DNA of 64,000 bases from Trichopria drosophilae (Eukaryota; Arthropoda; Insecta; Hymenoptera; Diapriidae). Shown here piece after piece: positions 1 through 9,067 of this stretch. The position numbers and the translations under genes are program-made. Each line of letters begins with the position of its first letter. Position 1 is the stretch's first letter. The stretch is from positions 88,114,501 through 88,178,500 of the forward strand of contig CM059584.1 in assembly GCA_030407085.1 (NCBI GenBank). Direction: 5' to 3'. Under the pieces are notes generated by a model. The model ran no database searches, was not told where the DNA came from, and worked only from the letters and a program-made list of their open reading frames with translations.

Positions 1-2
1 CG

Positions 3-608
3 GGGATAGAATTACAGTTCATCGGCGGGTGGCTCTATTCGATTAACGGACGAGAAGATGTTCATGTATTCTGTGAGGAGTCGGTAAGTCGAATCGTAAT
101 CGAGGGAAATGGAATATTAATGTTAACACCAGGGTGCAGCGCAAAACATTGGGACGTTACATTGAGTATGCCACGGACGTTTTACGGAAAAACAACGGTC
201 CAATATACGCCTAAATCGCATCTGAACCTCTCAATGGTTGCGCCGAACCTGAATGGAATCATGGAAGAAGTGTCAGCATTGGGAGTAACGCCTTACCACC
301 CAGACCACAAGGAAATTCCTAATTTCGGACAACCAATCCGTGAGCTGGAAAAATGCTATAATGCGATCCGGGATCATCGCAGAGAAAACCAAACCAACCT
401 AATGCGTATGTATGGCGGAGTGACCGGAATATCATTATCATTGATTCTCATTTTTGGGCTCGTCGCATGGGTCCTTATCAAATTCAAAAGACGACGTAGG
501 TCTGTCCCTATTGTTGCTTTTACTTCCGGCCCACAACCAACGGCTACCATATCCATGCCTCCAACATTAGCTACCAACCCGTCTCGTCAAGAAGCAGAAA
601 CCGACTAG
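3..608 (+). CDS. C-terminal part of a retroelement envelope glycoprotein (errantivirus-like), 5' end outside the window
   Basis: The frame is open from base 3, so the ATG at 120 is internal and the protein continues upstream of the window. The visible part has a Gly-rich hydrophobic stretch followed by a Pro-Gly-Cys motif (residue ~5 after the 120 ATG), an ectodomain of ~95 residues, one hydrophobic transmembrane helix (about residues 100-120 from that ATG) and a short basic-rich cytoplasmic tail. This is the C-terminal layout of the F-type/errantivirus envelope carried by insect env-bearing LTR elements. I infer membrane fusion or virion surface as its role. An F-type envelope from another virus class is possible. 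The reading frame is intact within the window. Confidence 0.55.
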   Translation, partial: GIELQFIGGWLYSINGREDVHVFCEESVSRIVIEGNGILMLTPGCSAKHWDVTLSMPRTFYGKTTVQYTPKSHLNLSMVAPNLNGIMEEVSALGVTPYHPDHKEIPNFGQPIRELEKCYNAIRDHRRENQTNLMRMYGGVTGISLSLILIFGLVAWVLIKFKRRRRSVPIVAFTSGPQPTATISMPPTLATNPSRQEAETD

Positions 609-640
609 TGCATGATGCAATCAACTTCTCGTTTAACATC

Positions 641-667
641 GGTAACTAACACTAACTGTGTTTCAGG
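641..667 (+). other. candidate 3' splice site between env and the downstream ORF
   Basis: A branch-like CTAAC and a short pyrimidine-containing run ending TTTCAG at 666 lie just after the env stop. The frame of the next ORF is open from the acceptor to its ATG at 716. Insect env-bearing retroelements commonly express env from spliced RNA, so a spliced message for the extra ORF is plausible. No donor can be assigned inside the window. Confidence 0.3.
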
Positions 668-715
668 TATTGTCGAGGACTTACAATCGGGCTACAAGTA
701 GCTCACCGTCCAACG

Positions 716-2494
716 ATGGAATTTATTTTAAACCCAGTAGTTGAATCCTGTGGCTGCAATATAGTACCAATGATAACCGTCGATCGGCAGGATGTCGTCA
801 TGCTGCCTGATGACCTAGGTAAAATAAGAGTAGAAATATGGGAAGCTTCAAGAACTCAACCGGGGAATCGAGCGGAACCCTTCATCGTAAAAACTGTGCT
901 ATGTCTGAACCTCCCCTTATTCATCAAAAAGGCTCAGCTGGAGTCCGTAATGAACCAATTCGGAAAAATACAGCGTTGTTACGTGCTTCGTACCAGTAAT
1001 GCTCCTTCAAGATGATTCATTTCCTACTATAAGGAAGAGCATGCACGATCGGCAATGCAGTATGCGGCCACTCCAGGGATTAAAATACGTGGAAAGAAAA
1101 TTAAGGTAATACCTACAGACGAGAAGAACCAGATTAGCCATCAAGAAAAACTGTATAGACTAAGAATGCAACGACCGTTAAGTAGTAATAAGTCAACTAG
1201 GATGAACATGACGGCGGATATAATCAACATAGATTGCTGGGCGAGAATACTTGCAGTATTACCCATAAGAGATCGAATCCGAGCCAGAAGAATTAGTAAA
1301 ACTGTATTAGAGGCGTACCATTATTCCTGGGGCTACAACAACGAGCTGATCATTCACCCACATGAGTGGCTCAGTTCGGATCCCAAGTCGTTCCCTAAGG
1401 AAGTGTCCTTCGACATGCTGCGTCGAGTGATTGAAACTAATGAAACCGGAAAGCAGATTAAACACTTGCAATGCGGATCATCGTTGAATAACAGGCTGTT
1501 GACAGAACGTGGATTTGGAACAATACTACCTAAGCTGCCGAATTTGGTGACGCTAGACCTACGAGGGGTAGCCTTACCACTTGCAGGGCTCATGAGCATA
1601 GCCAATCCGCTCCACCCACTCGTGCACCTAAAAACGCTCAGTCTTGGACCAACGTTAGATGGTGTGTGTGATGCCGAACTAACAACTATTTTCCTGTAGA
1701 ATTCGGGGCTATCTAAAGTAGAACTGATAGGAACAAATATTCAAGGAGGATGTCTAATTTCCCTACCAAGGACCTTACAGTCGCTGTCAATAGTGTACTG
1801 CAACAAGATAACCATCGCTAACTGGACGGCAGGATTAACACCCTTGCAGCAGCTGACCAGTCTCCAGATATGCAAGTGCAGGACTGCGACGAACATCGAA
1901 GTTATAAAAGCTATAACTACTACATCCTTAACCCTGCTGGACTTTAGCTATACTCATTTCGAACCATATCGATCAGTGATTTTCAGAGTTCAAGAGTTGG
2001 ATCAGTACGCTCCGAGGGAAGAACCATGGGCAATTCTGGAGATTAGAAGTAGTATAGCCAACCTACTGAAGGAGAATGCTATAACTCTAAGAACTATAAA
2101 ATTCAATGGAGTCACATGGGTGACACAGGAATTCGCGAAGGAAATCGGGCTTCTGCCCACCTTAGAACGTTTAGAAATTGACTACTGCCTGGGACTCCAA
2201 TATCCTGCAGCACCATCGCCTACTGATCCGTCATACGATATTGCAGAAATATCATTAAACGACCTACCCACACGTCGGCAAATACCATGGTTAAAAAGGA
2301 AGCTAGTAATCCAAGCACTTAAGATCAGTTTGCAAAATTGCCCAACCATTCGCCTCACAGATATAAAATGGATGATAGTAAACTGCCCTAGACTGAGGTA
2401 TTTGGACATACGTCGAAATCGTCAGTTACCAGCAAGTGAACTCATCGCTTGCATTGGGTGGTCCATGAACGACCTGGAGAGACTTTCACCTTAA
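716..2494 (+). pseudogene. RRM + F-box + leucine-rich-repeat protein downstream of env, two in-frame stops
   Basis: One reading frame spans 716-2494 (about 592 codons) and is broken only by TGA at 1013 and TAG at 1697. Residues ~50-135 look like an RNA recognition motif: a beta-alpha-beta start, an FGKI turn, then FISYY in the RNP1 position directly after the first stop. Residues ~165-205 resemble an F-box (LPIRDRIRARRIS core). The rest contains at least five leucine-rich repeats (for example LPNLVTLDLRGV and LPTLERLEIDYC). F-box/LRR proteins are substrate receptors of SCF ubiquitin ligases, and RRMs bind RNA. The ORF lies between env and a 3' LTR-like region, so I infer it is an accessory gene of the retroelement, perhaps of host origin. 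A host retrogene lying next to env is the alternative. Confidence 0.55.
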
Positions 2495-2689
2495 TAGTTG
2501 ATCGAACAACAGAGAACCCTATTCCAGGACAATTCAATATCGAATGTCGAGAAATAGGAGTAATGAGACCCAAGGAAAAGATCAAAAATATTTTTACATT
2601 CATAAGGAGATGGACTTAGAACGACATCAACAGCATCATCAACATCACTGTGGACAGGTCAAGACCTACTGAAGAAAGAAGATATACCT

Positions 2690-2916
2690 ATTGTAATGCA
2701 GGGCTTGGTTGTTCTCGAGGGATTGTTTTACAACCACCTCATTGTATGACGCTAATGTAATAACGGTACTAGGAGCAACCATGCAAATTAGAAAATAAGA
2801 TAGAATAGATAACTTGGGGAAAATTATAGGGAAACTGTAGTACCGGCTCTGGTTGTCTTTCGAAGTGCTTCTTCACTGTACGACGCAAAATTCGCAACAG
2901 TACTAAAGACAACTGT
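2690..2916 (+). repeat. two tandem copies of a structured RNA-like domain in the 3' untranslated part
   Basis: Copy A (~2695-2787) and copy B (~2835-2914) share little continuous identity but the same layout. Each has an outer stem (GGTTGTTC with GAGCAACC in A; GTTGTCTTT with AAAGACAAC in B), an inner stem (GAGG/CCTC in A; GAAG/CTTC in B), then a conserved TGTAYGACGC and GTACTA. Compensating changes in both stems suggest selection on RNA or DNA structure. The function is not known. Confidence 0.45.
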
Positions 2917-3048
2917 ATTGACAACAGTAAATTTATTCCATATGTTAGATAGCTCAGAAGAGACAGAAGGAAGGCGAAAACAATTCAGAATTCAATAACG
3001 AGGAACGATAGCATAAATCACCTGGCAACCAGCTGTCAGTGATGTCAG

Positions 3049-3068
3049 CTGAATAAGGGGGGAGGGGT
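3049..3068 (+). other. polypurine tract candidate for the env-bearing retroelement
   Basis: A purine run with GGGGGGAGGGG precedes TATTACG. It follows the last ORF and the structured 3' region, which is where an LTR element places the primer for plus-strand DNA synthesis. I could not define the LTR ends because no second LTR is in the window. Confidence 0.35.
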
Positions 3069-3560
3069 ATTACGTTCCGCGTAAAATTACTTTTTATTAA
3101 ATTAACATCATCATTCCCACGGAATATAATGCTACATTCCGTGTACATATCATATACAATTTTAAGATTATCTTTCCCACAGAATATAATTTTCTACATT
3201 CGGCATAAATTATAACAATATGCATCGTTCAAACTTCCACTAAACGTTTTTCAGCGTGCGCGTTATCGGAGGAGTTCTTGAAACTCCTCGGATTACGCGC
3301 TCGAAAGATGCATAGTACGCTGGGAACTCTTTACTTCCCAGGCCGTGGACTGCCGAAATGCAGGAGTCAGCAGATCGCATGACTTCCTGAGTTGCATCCT
3401 CACACCCTGGTACGAGGTGATGTGTGACCGACGCACTATGACTCGAGGTTCACTCTTTCCGCGTTCGCATGGCAATCGCCTCGGTAGGTGCTCCCGCGCA
3501 TTTTTAAGTCCGTTTAACCGTGAAAAGTGGGCGCGCGATATCGGAACTTTGCGTGTTGTT
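3069..3560 (+). repeat. LTR-like region with short hairpin repeats
   Basis: After the purine tract come a TTACG/CGTAA hairpin and two tandem ~35-bp units (3113-3145 and 3173-3206) that share TTCCCAC, GAATATAAT and TACATTC. The first unit contains a perfect CACGGAAT/ATTCCGTG stem at 3118-3143. A GC-rich stretch with GGAGTT..AACTCC pairing follows at 3266-3287. This fits U3/R sequence of a 3' LTR, but the boundaries are unproved. Confidence 0.3.
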
Positions 3561-4267
3561 TGACTGGTGCCCGGTAAAATAAGAACTTTTCCGGTAGGAT
3601 AAGAATTGGGTTCAGTGAAGTGTAACTGTGCAATAGTTGACGGATTATACTAATCAGGTATTTTCAAAGTAATTATTACTACCCTTCCTTCTCTCTCGTA
3701 TCCAATCTTTTTGACTTGTTATTTGCTACATATAATTCAAATCATAACTTTACTCGCCATCCGGAGGGGAAACCCTCTACTATCCAATACAAGGATCGGT
3801 GGCCCGTAATTTATTAATTTATCTGTAAGCCAAATATAATTAAAGATAAAATTGAATTCTCAACGCACTTGTCATTACTCCCAAAATAACCAAAATAACT
3901 TATCTATGCGTACAGGCAGATAATTTTTGGGTATGCGCGATTGTGGGCAATTAAACCGACGATCTATGGAGCGAGGAGCAGCGGTGCGCTAGATGTCGCG
4001 GAAGAGGAATGTTTCCGTCGGAGCGGATACCGTGAAGAAGTGACTATTCTAGCGTGAAGCCCTTCCTTTTATAGGCTGGCTATCCCAGTGTCCCTTCGGA
4101 AACGGCGCGCGTCGACTTCCCTTCTACTCTGGAGCGCCGAGGTGCGGGTACACCCTGCACAGTCCCACTTGGTGCGGGCCGAACTCCGGCAGCCGAAGAG
4201 GTATAGGCAGTTCCCGCCAGTGCGGATGTTTCTACTTACGCGGCTTATAAGAAACGAATATGGGTGA
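3561..4267. other. non-coding stretch, no gene recognised
   Basis: AT-rich DNA to about 3950, then a GC-richer block (3955-4215) with a TATA-like TTTTATAGG near 4066. No protein family is recognisable on either strand. The block could be promoter-like sequence of a transposon or an LTR fragment. Confidence 0.3.
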
Positions 4268-4570
4268 TTCTCCATAAACTGTTAGCTTTAACGTACAATT
4301 TCAGTCCGGTGTACTGGCATACTGCCATTGTACCTACAAACGCTTTTATTTGAGTAGGTTGTACAGCATCAATAATGTCAATTACTTCACTCTTCTTTAC
4401 ATCGATATGTATTGATTTAACGCATTTACGAAGACAAGAGTATCAAAATCAGAAATATCGTGCCCATATTTGACTTGATTGTCTGCTAATTTTTTCTTCG
4501 CTGAAGTTGTATGTGATATTATTTGCTTGAGGAAAGCGTTGAGGTAAATACTGCGTAATAGTTAGGGCAA
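4268..4570 (-). pseudogene. C-terminal segment of the Sola-like transposase gene, left of the mariner insertion
   Basis: This is the minus-strand continuation of the gene at 12309-13991. When one TA target copy is counted, the frame passes from that piece across the mariner element into this one without a shift. A segment reading IKAFVGTMAVCQYTGLKLYV near 4300-4370 resembles the C-terminal KGTM...H/LY region I recall from the same family. Stops occur, so it is inactive. Confidence 0.45.
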
Positions 4571-4572
4571 TA

Positions 4573-5072
4573 TACAGGGTGGCCGATTTATCTGAAGACA
4601 TCGAAATATCTCGAGAACTATGCACAGAATCAAAAAAGTTGTCGGATGAAAGTTGTTCGACGCGAAGGGGGGCATCCAGTGATAATTAAATTTACCCCCT
4701 CCCCCATTCCCTGGAGGTGGAGTGGGGGCAAAAACAATAAAACTTAAATAGGAACCCCCATTTTTTATTGCAGATTTGGATTCTCCGGAAAAAAGTACAC
4801 GAATTTGACCTAGGAGCTATTGCATTTTGGTTCACATGTGGCGCTGTAATCGATAAAAATCCAAATTTATCTGAATCCATTGAAATACCTCGAGAACTAT
4901 GCACAGAATCAAAAAAGTTGTCGGATGAAAGTTGTTCGACACGAAGAGGGGCATCCAGTAATAATGAAATTTACCCCCTCCTCCATCCCCTGGGGGTGGA
5001 GTGGGGGCAAAAACAATAAAACTTAAATAGGAACCCCCAGTTTTTATTGCAGATTTGGATTCTCCAATATTG
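4573..5072. repeat. left compound terminal inverted repeat (two tandem units)
   Basis: Two direct units of the same ~210-270 bp sequence follow one another (from ~4593 and from ~4862). Each has CTCGAGAACTATGCACAG, AAAGTTGTCGGATGAAAGTT, a C-rich/G-rich segment around 4693-4727, and TTGCAGATTTGGATTCTCC. Both are repeated in inverted form at 7148-7558. Confidence 0.85.
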
Positions 5073-5241
5073 ACAATTTTCGCCCGCGTAGCGGATATGG
5101 AATACGGTCATTCTAACAAAGCCGGGAAAAAATTCATTTAGCCTTACCCAGGAACAACGACGTGGACGTAGTATTTTTCTGTTCCCTTTGGGGTGCTTGT
5201 TTTACGTGAGTCCCCTTGCCTCTCACTGTCTCACTGTACAC

Positions 5242-6332
5242 TTACTTGAGTAAGTGTTCGAAATGTTGACCTTCCACTTCAATGCATTTATTTATTCTTT
5301 CTTCAAATGACTTTATACATGATAGAATCATATCTGCAGAAATTTCTGCGCAAGCAGTTCTTATGCGTTCCACCATGTTTTCACGAGTCGTTGGTACTTG
5401 TTCATAAACCTTACCTTTTAGGTAACCCCATAGGAAGAAATCCAGAGATGTTAGATCAGGTGACCTCGCTGGCCAATTAATGGGGCCACCTCTACCAATC
5501 CACCTACCATTGTAATCACGGTCTAGTATTTCACTTGCTACTCTTGAAAAATGTGCTGGGCAACCATCATGCTGAAACCACATTGTCCGTCGGACGTCCA
5601 TAGCAACATCCTCAAGTAGTAATGGTACTTCTTGTTCTAGGAAATCTCGATATTTTGTTCCATTCAAATTACCTTCAATGAAATAAGGACCAATGAGTTT
5701 ATTTCCTATGATTCCACACCAAACGTTCACCGACCAAGGACGTTGATGATTAACTTGTCGTAACCAATGGGGATTTTCTACGCTCCAATAATGCATATTA
5801 TGCCTATTGACGCCACCATGGTTCGTGAATGTAGATTCATCTAAAAATAATACATTAGCAAAGAAATTGCGGTTCGTTTGCATTTTTTGAAATGCCCATT
5901 CACAAAACACCACGCGGTTATGAAAATCATCGCCATCTAGTTCCTGGTGCAGTGAAATATGATATGGGTGAAACTTATGGCGATGCAATATTCTTTGAAT
6001 ACTGTCTCTGGAAATGCCGGAATCGCGATGTATTGTCGTGTGCTTACATGTGGATTTTGGTGAATAGCTGCTAGTACAGCTACTTCGTTAGCTTCTCCTG
6101 TAACTGTTAATCTTCGCTTCCTTTTTTTCATTTGTACGCTGCCATCAGAGTGAGAGGCATTCACAACTTTGTAAAAAAAAGAACGCGAGCGAGCATTATC
6201 TGGAAAACGTTCAGCATACAACGCAACAGCATCGTCAATATTCCTCTTGCATTCACCATAAATAAGAATCATTTCGATTTTTTCGGGAACTGTAGCAGGA
6301 TTCATTTTTAACTTGCAATTCGATTTAAGCAA
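5242..6332 (-). pseudogene. mariner-type transposase, DD41D, one frameshift
   Basis: The N-terminal piece (6332 to ~6035) carries the helix-turn-helix-like region found in many insect mariner proteins. The C-terminal piece (~6030-5242) has the catalytic core: VLFLDEST (first Asp), WFQHDGCPAHF (second Asp), then WPARSPDLTSLDFFLWG. Forty-one residues lie between the HDG Asp and the LDF Asp, which is the DD41D spacing known from rosa-type elements. A single frameshift near 6030 separates the two pieces. It would cut and paste DNA at TA sites. Only one break is evident, so the copy is fairly young. Confidence 0.85.
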
Positions 6333-7098
6333 TGAAGGGTAGACAAAAAATAGTCACGTAAACGGAAAGTTGTTATTCTAAAAGCAAAGTGACCTCCGAC
6401 CGAATTACTACCAATACAATGGACTTCAAAAACAGTCTTACACTGAGAGACCGGGAATACTAAATTTTAATATGGGGATTAGAAAGTCGCCATATCCATT
6501 TACTTCCCTTCAGGAAAGTAGAGAAAAATGTAGGTGAACTGGTTACGTGTGACTCAACTTATGTATAAAATGATATGTTACTTTATTTTCGAGTTATGTC
6601 GCCCTCTAGCGTTATGTAACAGAACCGGCGCCGGTGATGGCCGAAATGCAAGCGATGTACGTGTATGAAACCACGTGAGTTCTCTCGGGGTCCGGTAGAT
6701 GGCGACGAAATCCCCAAATGAAGTAAGAGTTTCGTTTTGTTTAATAGAAGCTGGTTTGACCGTCAATGCTCAGCTTATTTATTCTTATTTCGGAAAAAAC
6801 ATACAGACAGAGAATGAATGAGCTGAGTGAAGGGACATGACGCGTTTTTTAATGGATTGCGTGATGTCCTCTTTTTGTTTATTAAATAATAAATTTAAAA
6901 CCTAAAATGTAATTTTATTGAAGGTAGAAAATTTATTTATAAAATCGCTTCCATATTGTATGCACAATTTTTATGTAATCAGTTTTGATTTTTAATATGA
7001 AGAATATCAATTATTCATAATCTTAATTTTTCGAATGGACATTATTAAAATTTCATATTCAGAATAACAATTTTCGCAATTGATATTACTAAATTCTA

Positions 7099-7132
7099 AT
7101 ATTAAAAATTCTAATATTAGAATTTTTAATAT
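7099..7132. repeat. 34-bp perfect palindrome in AT-rich DNA
   Basis: The sequence centred on TAATATTA reads the same on both strands over 34 bp. It lies inside the mariner element next to the right inverted repeat. It may be a simple AT palindrome or a cruciform-prone site. Confidence 0.7.
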
Positions 7133-7147
7133 CAAATTTTTATAAAG

Positions 7148-7558
7148 GGATCAAATTGTCCCTATTTGCCCCCTGGATGCCCCCCTTCGTGTCGAACAAC
7201 TTTCATCCGACAACTTTTTTGATTCTGTGCATAGTTCTCGAGGTATTTCAATGTCTTCAGATAAATTTGGATTTTTATCGATTACAGCGCCACCTGTGAA
7301 CCAAAATGCAATAGCTCCTAGGTCAAATTGGTGTACTTTTTTCCGGAGAATCCAAATCTGCAATAAAAACTGGGGGTTCTAATTTAAGTTTTATTGTTTT
7401 TGCCCCCTCTCCACCCCCAGGGGATGGGGGAGGGGGTAAATTTAATTATCACTGGATGCCCCTCTTCGTATCGAACAACTTTCATCCGACAACTTTTTTG
7501 ATTCTGTGCATAGTTCGCGAGATATTTCGATGTCTTCAGATAAATCGGCCACCCTGTA
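7148..7558. repeat. right compound terminal inverted repeat (two tandem units)
   Basis: Inverted counterpart of 4573-5072. The outer unit is 7384-7558 and the inner unit ~7148-7380. Both contain the inverted AACTTTCATCCGACAACTTT and GGAGAATCCAAATCTGC cores. The inner unit is shorter than its left partner, so the pair has diverged or lost sequence. Confidence 0.85.
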
Positions 7559-7571
7559 TATTGGTTGTTGG
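7557..7571. repeat. 5' target-site duplication of the LINE
   Basis: TATATTGGTTGTTGG here is repeated exactly at 12321-12335. It includes the last two bases and the TA target of the mariner element plus 11 bp of the Sola-like gene. The LINE therefore inserted after the mariner element. Confidence 0.85.
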
Positions 7572-7998
7572 GGACTTCCGGTTTGGACTGGGTGAGTTGC
7601 AGAAGCATTTTCAAGCGTTCTTAATTAATAAGTATCCAAAACAAAATACTAATTATCAATCGTCCCTGCATTGAGCGAAAGTACTCTCAGGAGGCGGAGA
7701 CCCGGTCCGACTGGCTAAATTGTAAAATCCATTACATATTTAGAGATTTTGATCGAATGGGTGTTTCCTGGGATACATAACCTCAATTAGGAAATCGGCG
7801 AAAAGACCCATTTTCAACGGGCGGAATCCGTGACAGGCGAAACGAGGGACGTCGCGACGTCCGGTGGCACGTTTCCATCGATCACGATAAAGATTTGCGG
7901 CCGCGAAATCTATCAGCGGCGGGGCGCGACGTTTAGCCGAGTTTAGCCGAATATAGGAGTATCCCAGGTAAGCACGGTGATACGAGTGTGAGCGACGG

Positions 7999-8884
7999 AT
8001 GGATAAGTGTGGTGGGGAGGAACTCGCGAAACAGTGCCTGGAGAACTTGCCGATAGAAGTGACGGAGCAGAGAGTGAAGAGGTGGGTGAGGCAAGGTGGG
8101 GCGAGCGGGAGTGCAGAGAGCGAGAAGAAGGTAGAGAAGAAAAGGAGAGGAAGACCCACGAACGCGGAACGACTGGGGAGGGATATTGAAGACAGCGTGA
8201 GTGTGTCGTCCCGCGCGTCGCGTGTGAGTTCGTGGTTCAAAAGGGAAAGAGAGAGCGAGACGGAAGAGGACGTCGAGGAAAAGGCAGAAACGCAAGCGAT
8301 TAAGAAGGCGAAAGGAAAAGACGAGGGAAAAATGGAGGAGAGGATTATGAAAAAGTTTGAACGAACGAATGAAAGAGTTTACCAAAGAAATGCAAGACAT
8401 GAATAATGAACTTAGAAACGATATAGAAAAATGGAAAGAAGAGCAAAAACGAGAAATGGAACAATGGAGAAAAGAGCAGAGAGCTGAAATGGAAAACTGG
8501 AAGAAGGAACAACATCACAGATTAGTAAAATGCGAAGAGAGTAATGAAGAGCTCAGACAGAAAATGAAGATGATGGAGAACAAATTTGAAGAACAAGAGA
8601 GGAAACAAAGAAGGATCAATTTCGTTATAAAAGGCGAAAAAGCAGAGGGAAGACCAGCAAAAGAAGTAGCGATGGCGGTGCTTAAGAAGTTGGAGGTGGA
8701 TAGAATAGTGATAGTAGAAGATGCGTTCAAGATAGGGAATGAAATGTGTGTTGTGAAAGTACGAAATTTAGAAGAAAAGAGTACGGTGATGAGAAATAGA
8801 AGCAAGTTGAAAGGAACGAATGTATACGTGGATGATGATTTGACAAAAAATGAGCGGGGGAGACAAACAAAATTGCCAATGTAG
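7999..8884 (+). pseudogene. LINE ORF1 (coiled coil + RRM-like nucleic-acid chaperone), frameshifted
   Basis: The first half (7999 to ~8400) is rich in Lys/Glu/Arg with an AT-hook-like RRGRPTNAE. The second half (8357-8884, another frame) continues the long Lys/Glu coiled coil (~80 residues). It then shows a compact domain starting RRINFVIKG and ending TNVYVDDDLTKNER, matching the RRM/C-terminal pattern of L1-type ORF1 proteins, which coat LINE RNA. One frameshift lies in the overlap near 8360-8400. Confidence 0.7.
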
Positions 8885-9067
8885 TGAATGAAAGTGGGGA
8901 TAAGGTAGAGGAGAGGGGGAAAGAAGAGATATGTATGGGAAAAATTTTTAGAGACGGCTTCACAAACGGGCGAATGTTTAGAGCGAAGCATAAAAGAGGA
9001 TGACATTTCAGACGTTAACAATCGGTCAATAAATATAAATAGGGGTGAGGGGGGTGAGAGCAGTAAA

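Larger units (their letters stand above)
4573..7558 (-). mobile_element. DD41D mariner-type DNA transposon with long compound inverted repeats
   Basis: The ends TACAGGGTGGCC (4573) and GGCCACCCTGTA (7558) are inverted and flanked by TA on both sides (4571-4572, 7559-7560), the Tc1/mariner target duplication. A minus-strand transposase gene lies inside. The element sits in a Sola-like gene, and its right edge was then hit by a LINE. The long inverted repeats are themselves tandemly duplicated. The family name rests on the catalytic spacing of the transposase. Confidence 0.85.

Noticed and set aside
3550..3575. TGGTGCCCGG, similar to a primer-binding site
   Set aside because: It lies downstream of a 3' LTR-like region rather than after a defined 5' LTR, and the LTR end cannot be shown.
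7740..8400. Minus-strand ORFs (166 and 155 codons) overlapping LINE ORF1
   Set aside because: They are the antisense of the purine-rich LINE coding region; composition is Ser/Leu/Phe/Pro-rich with no domain.
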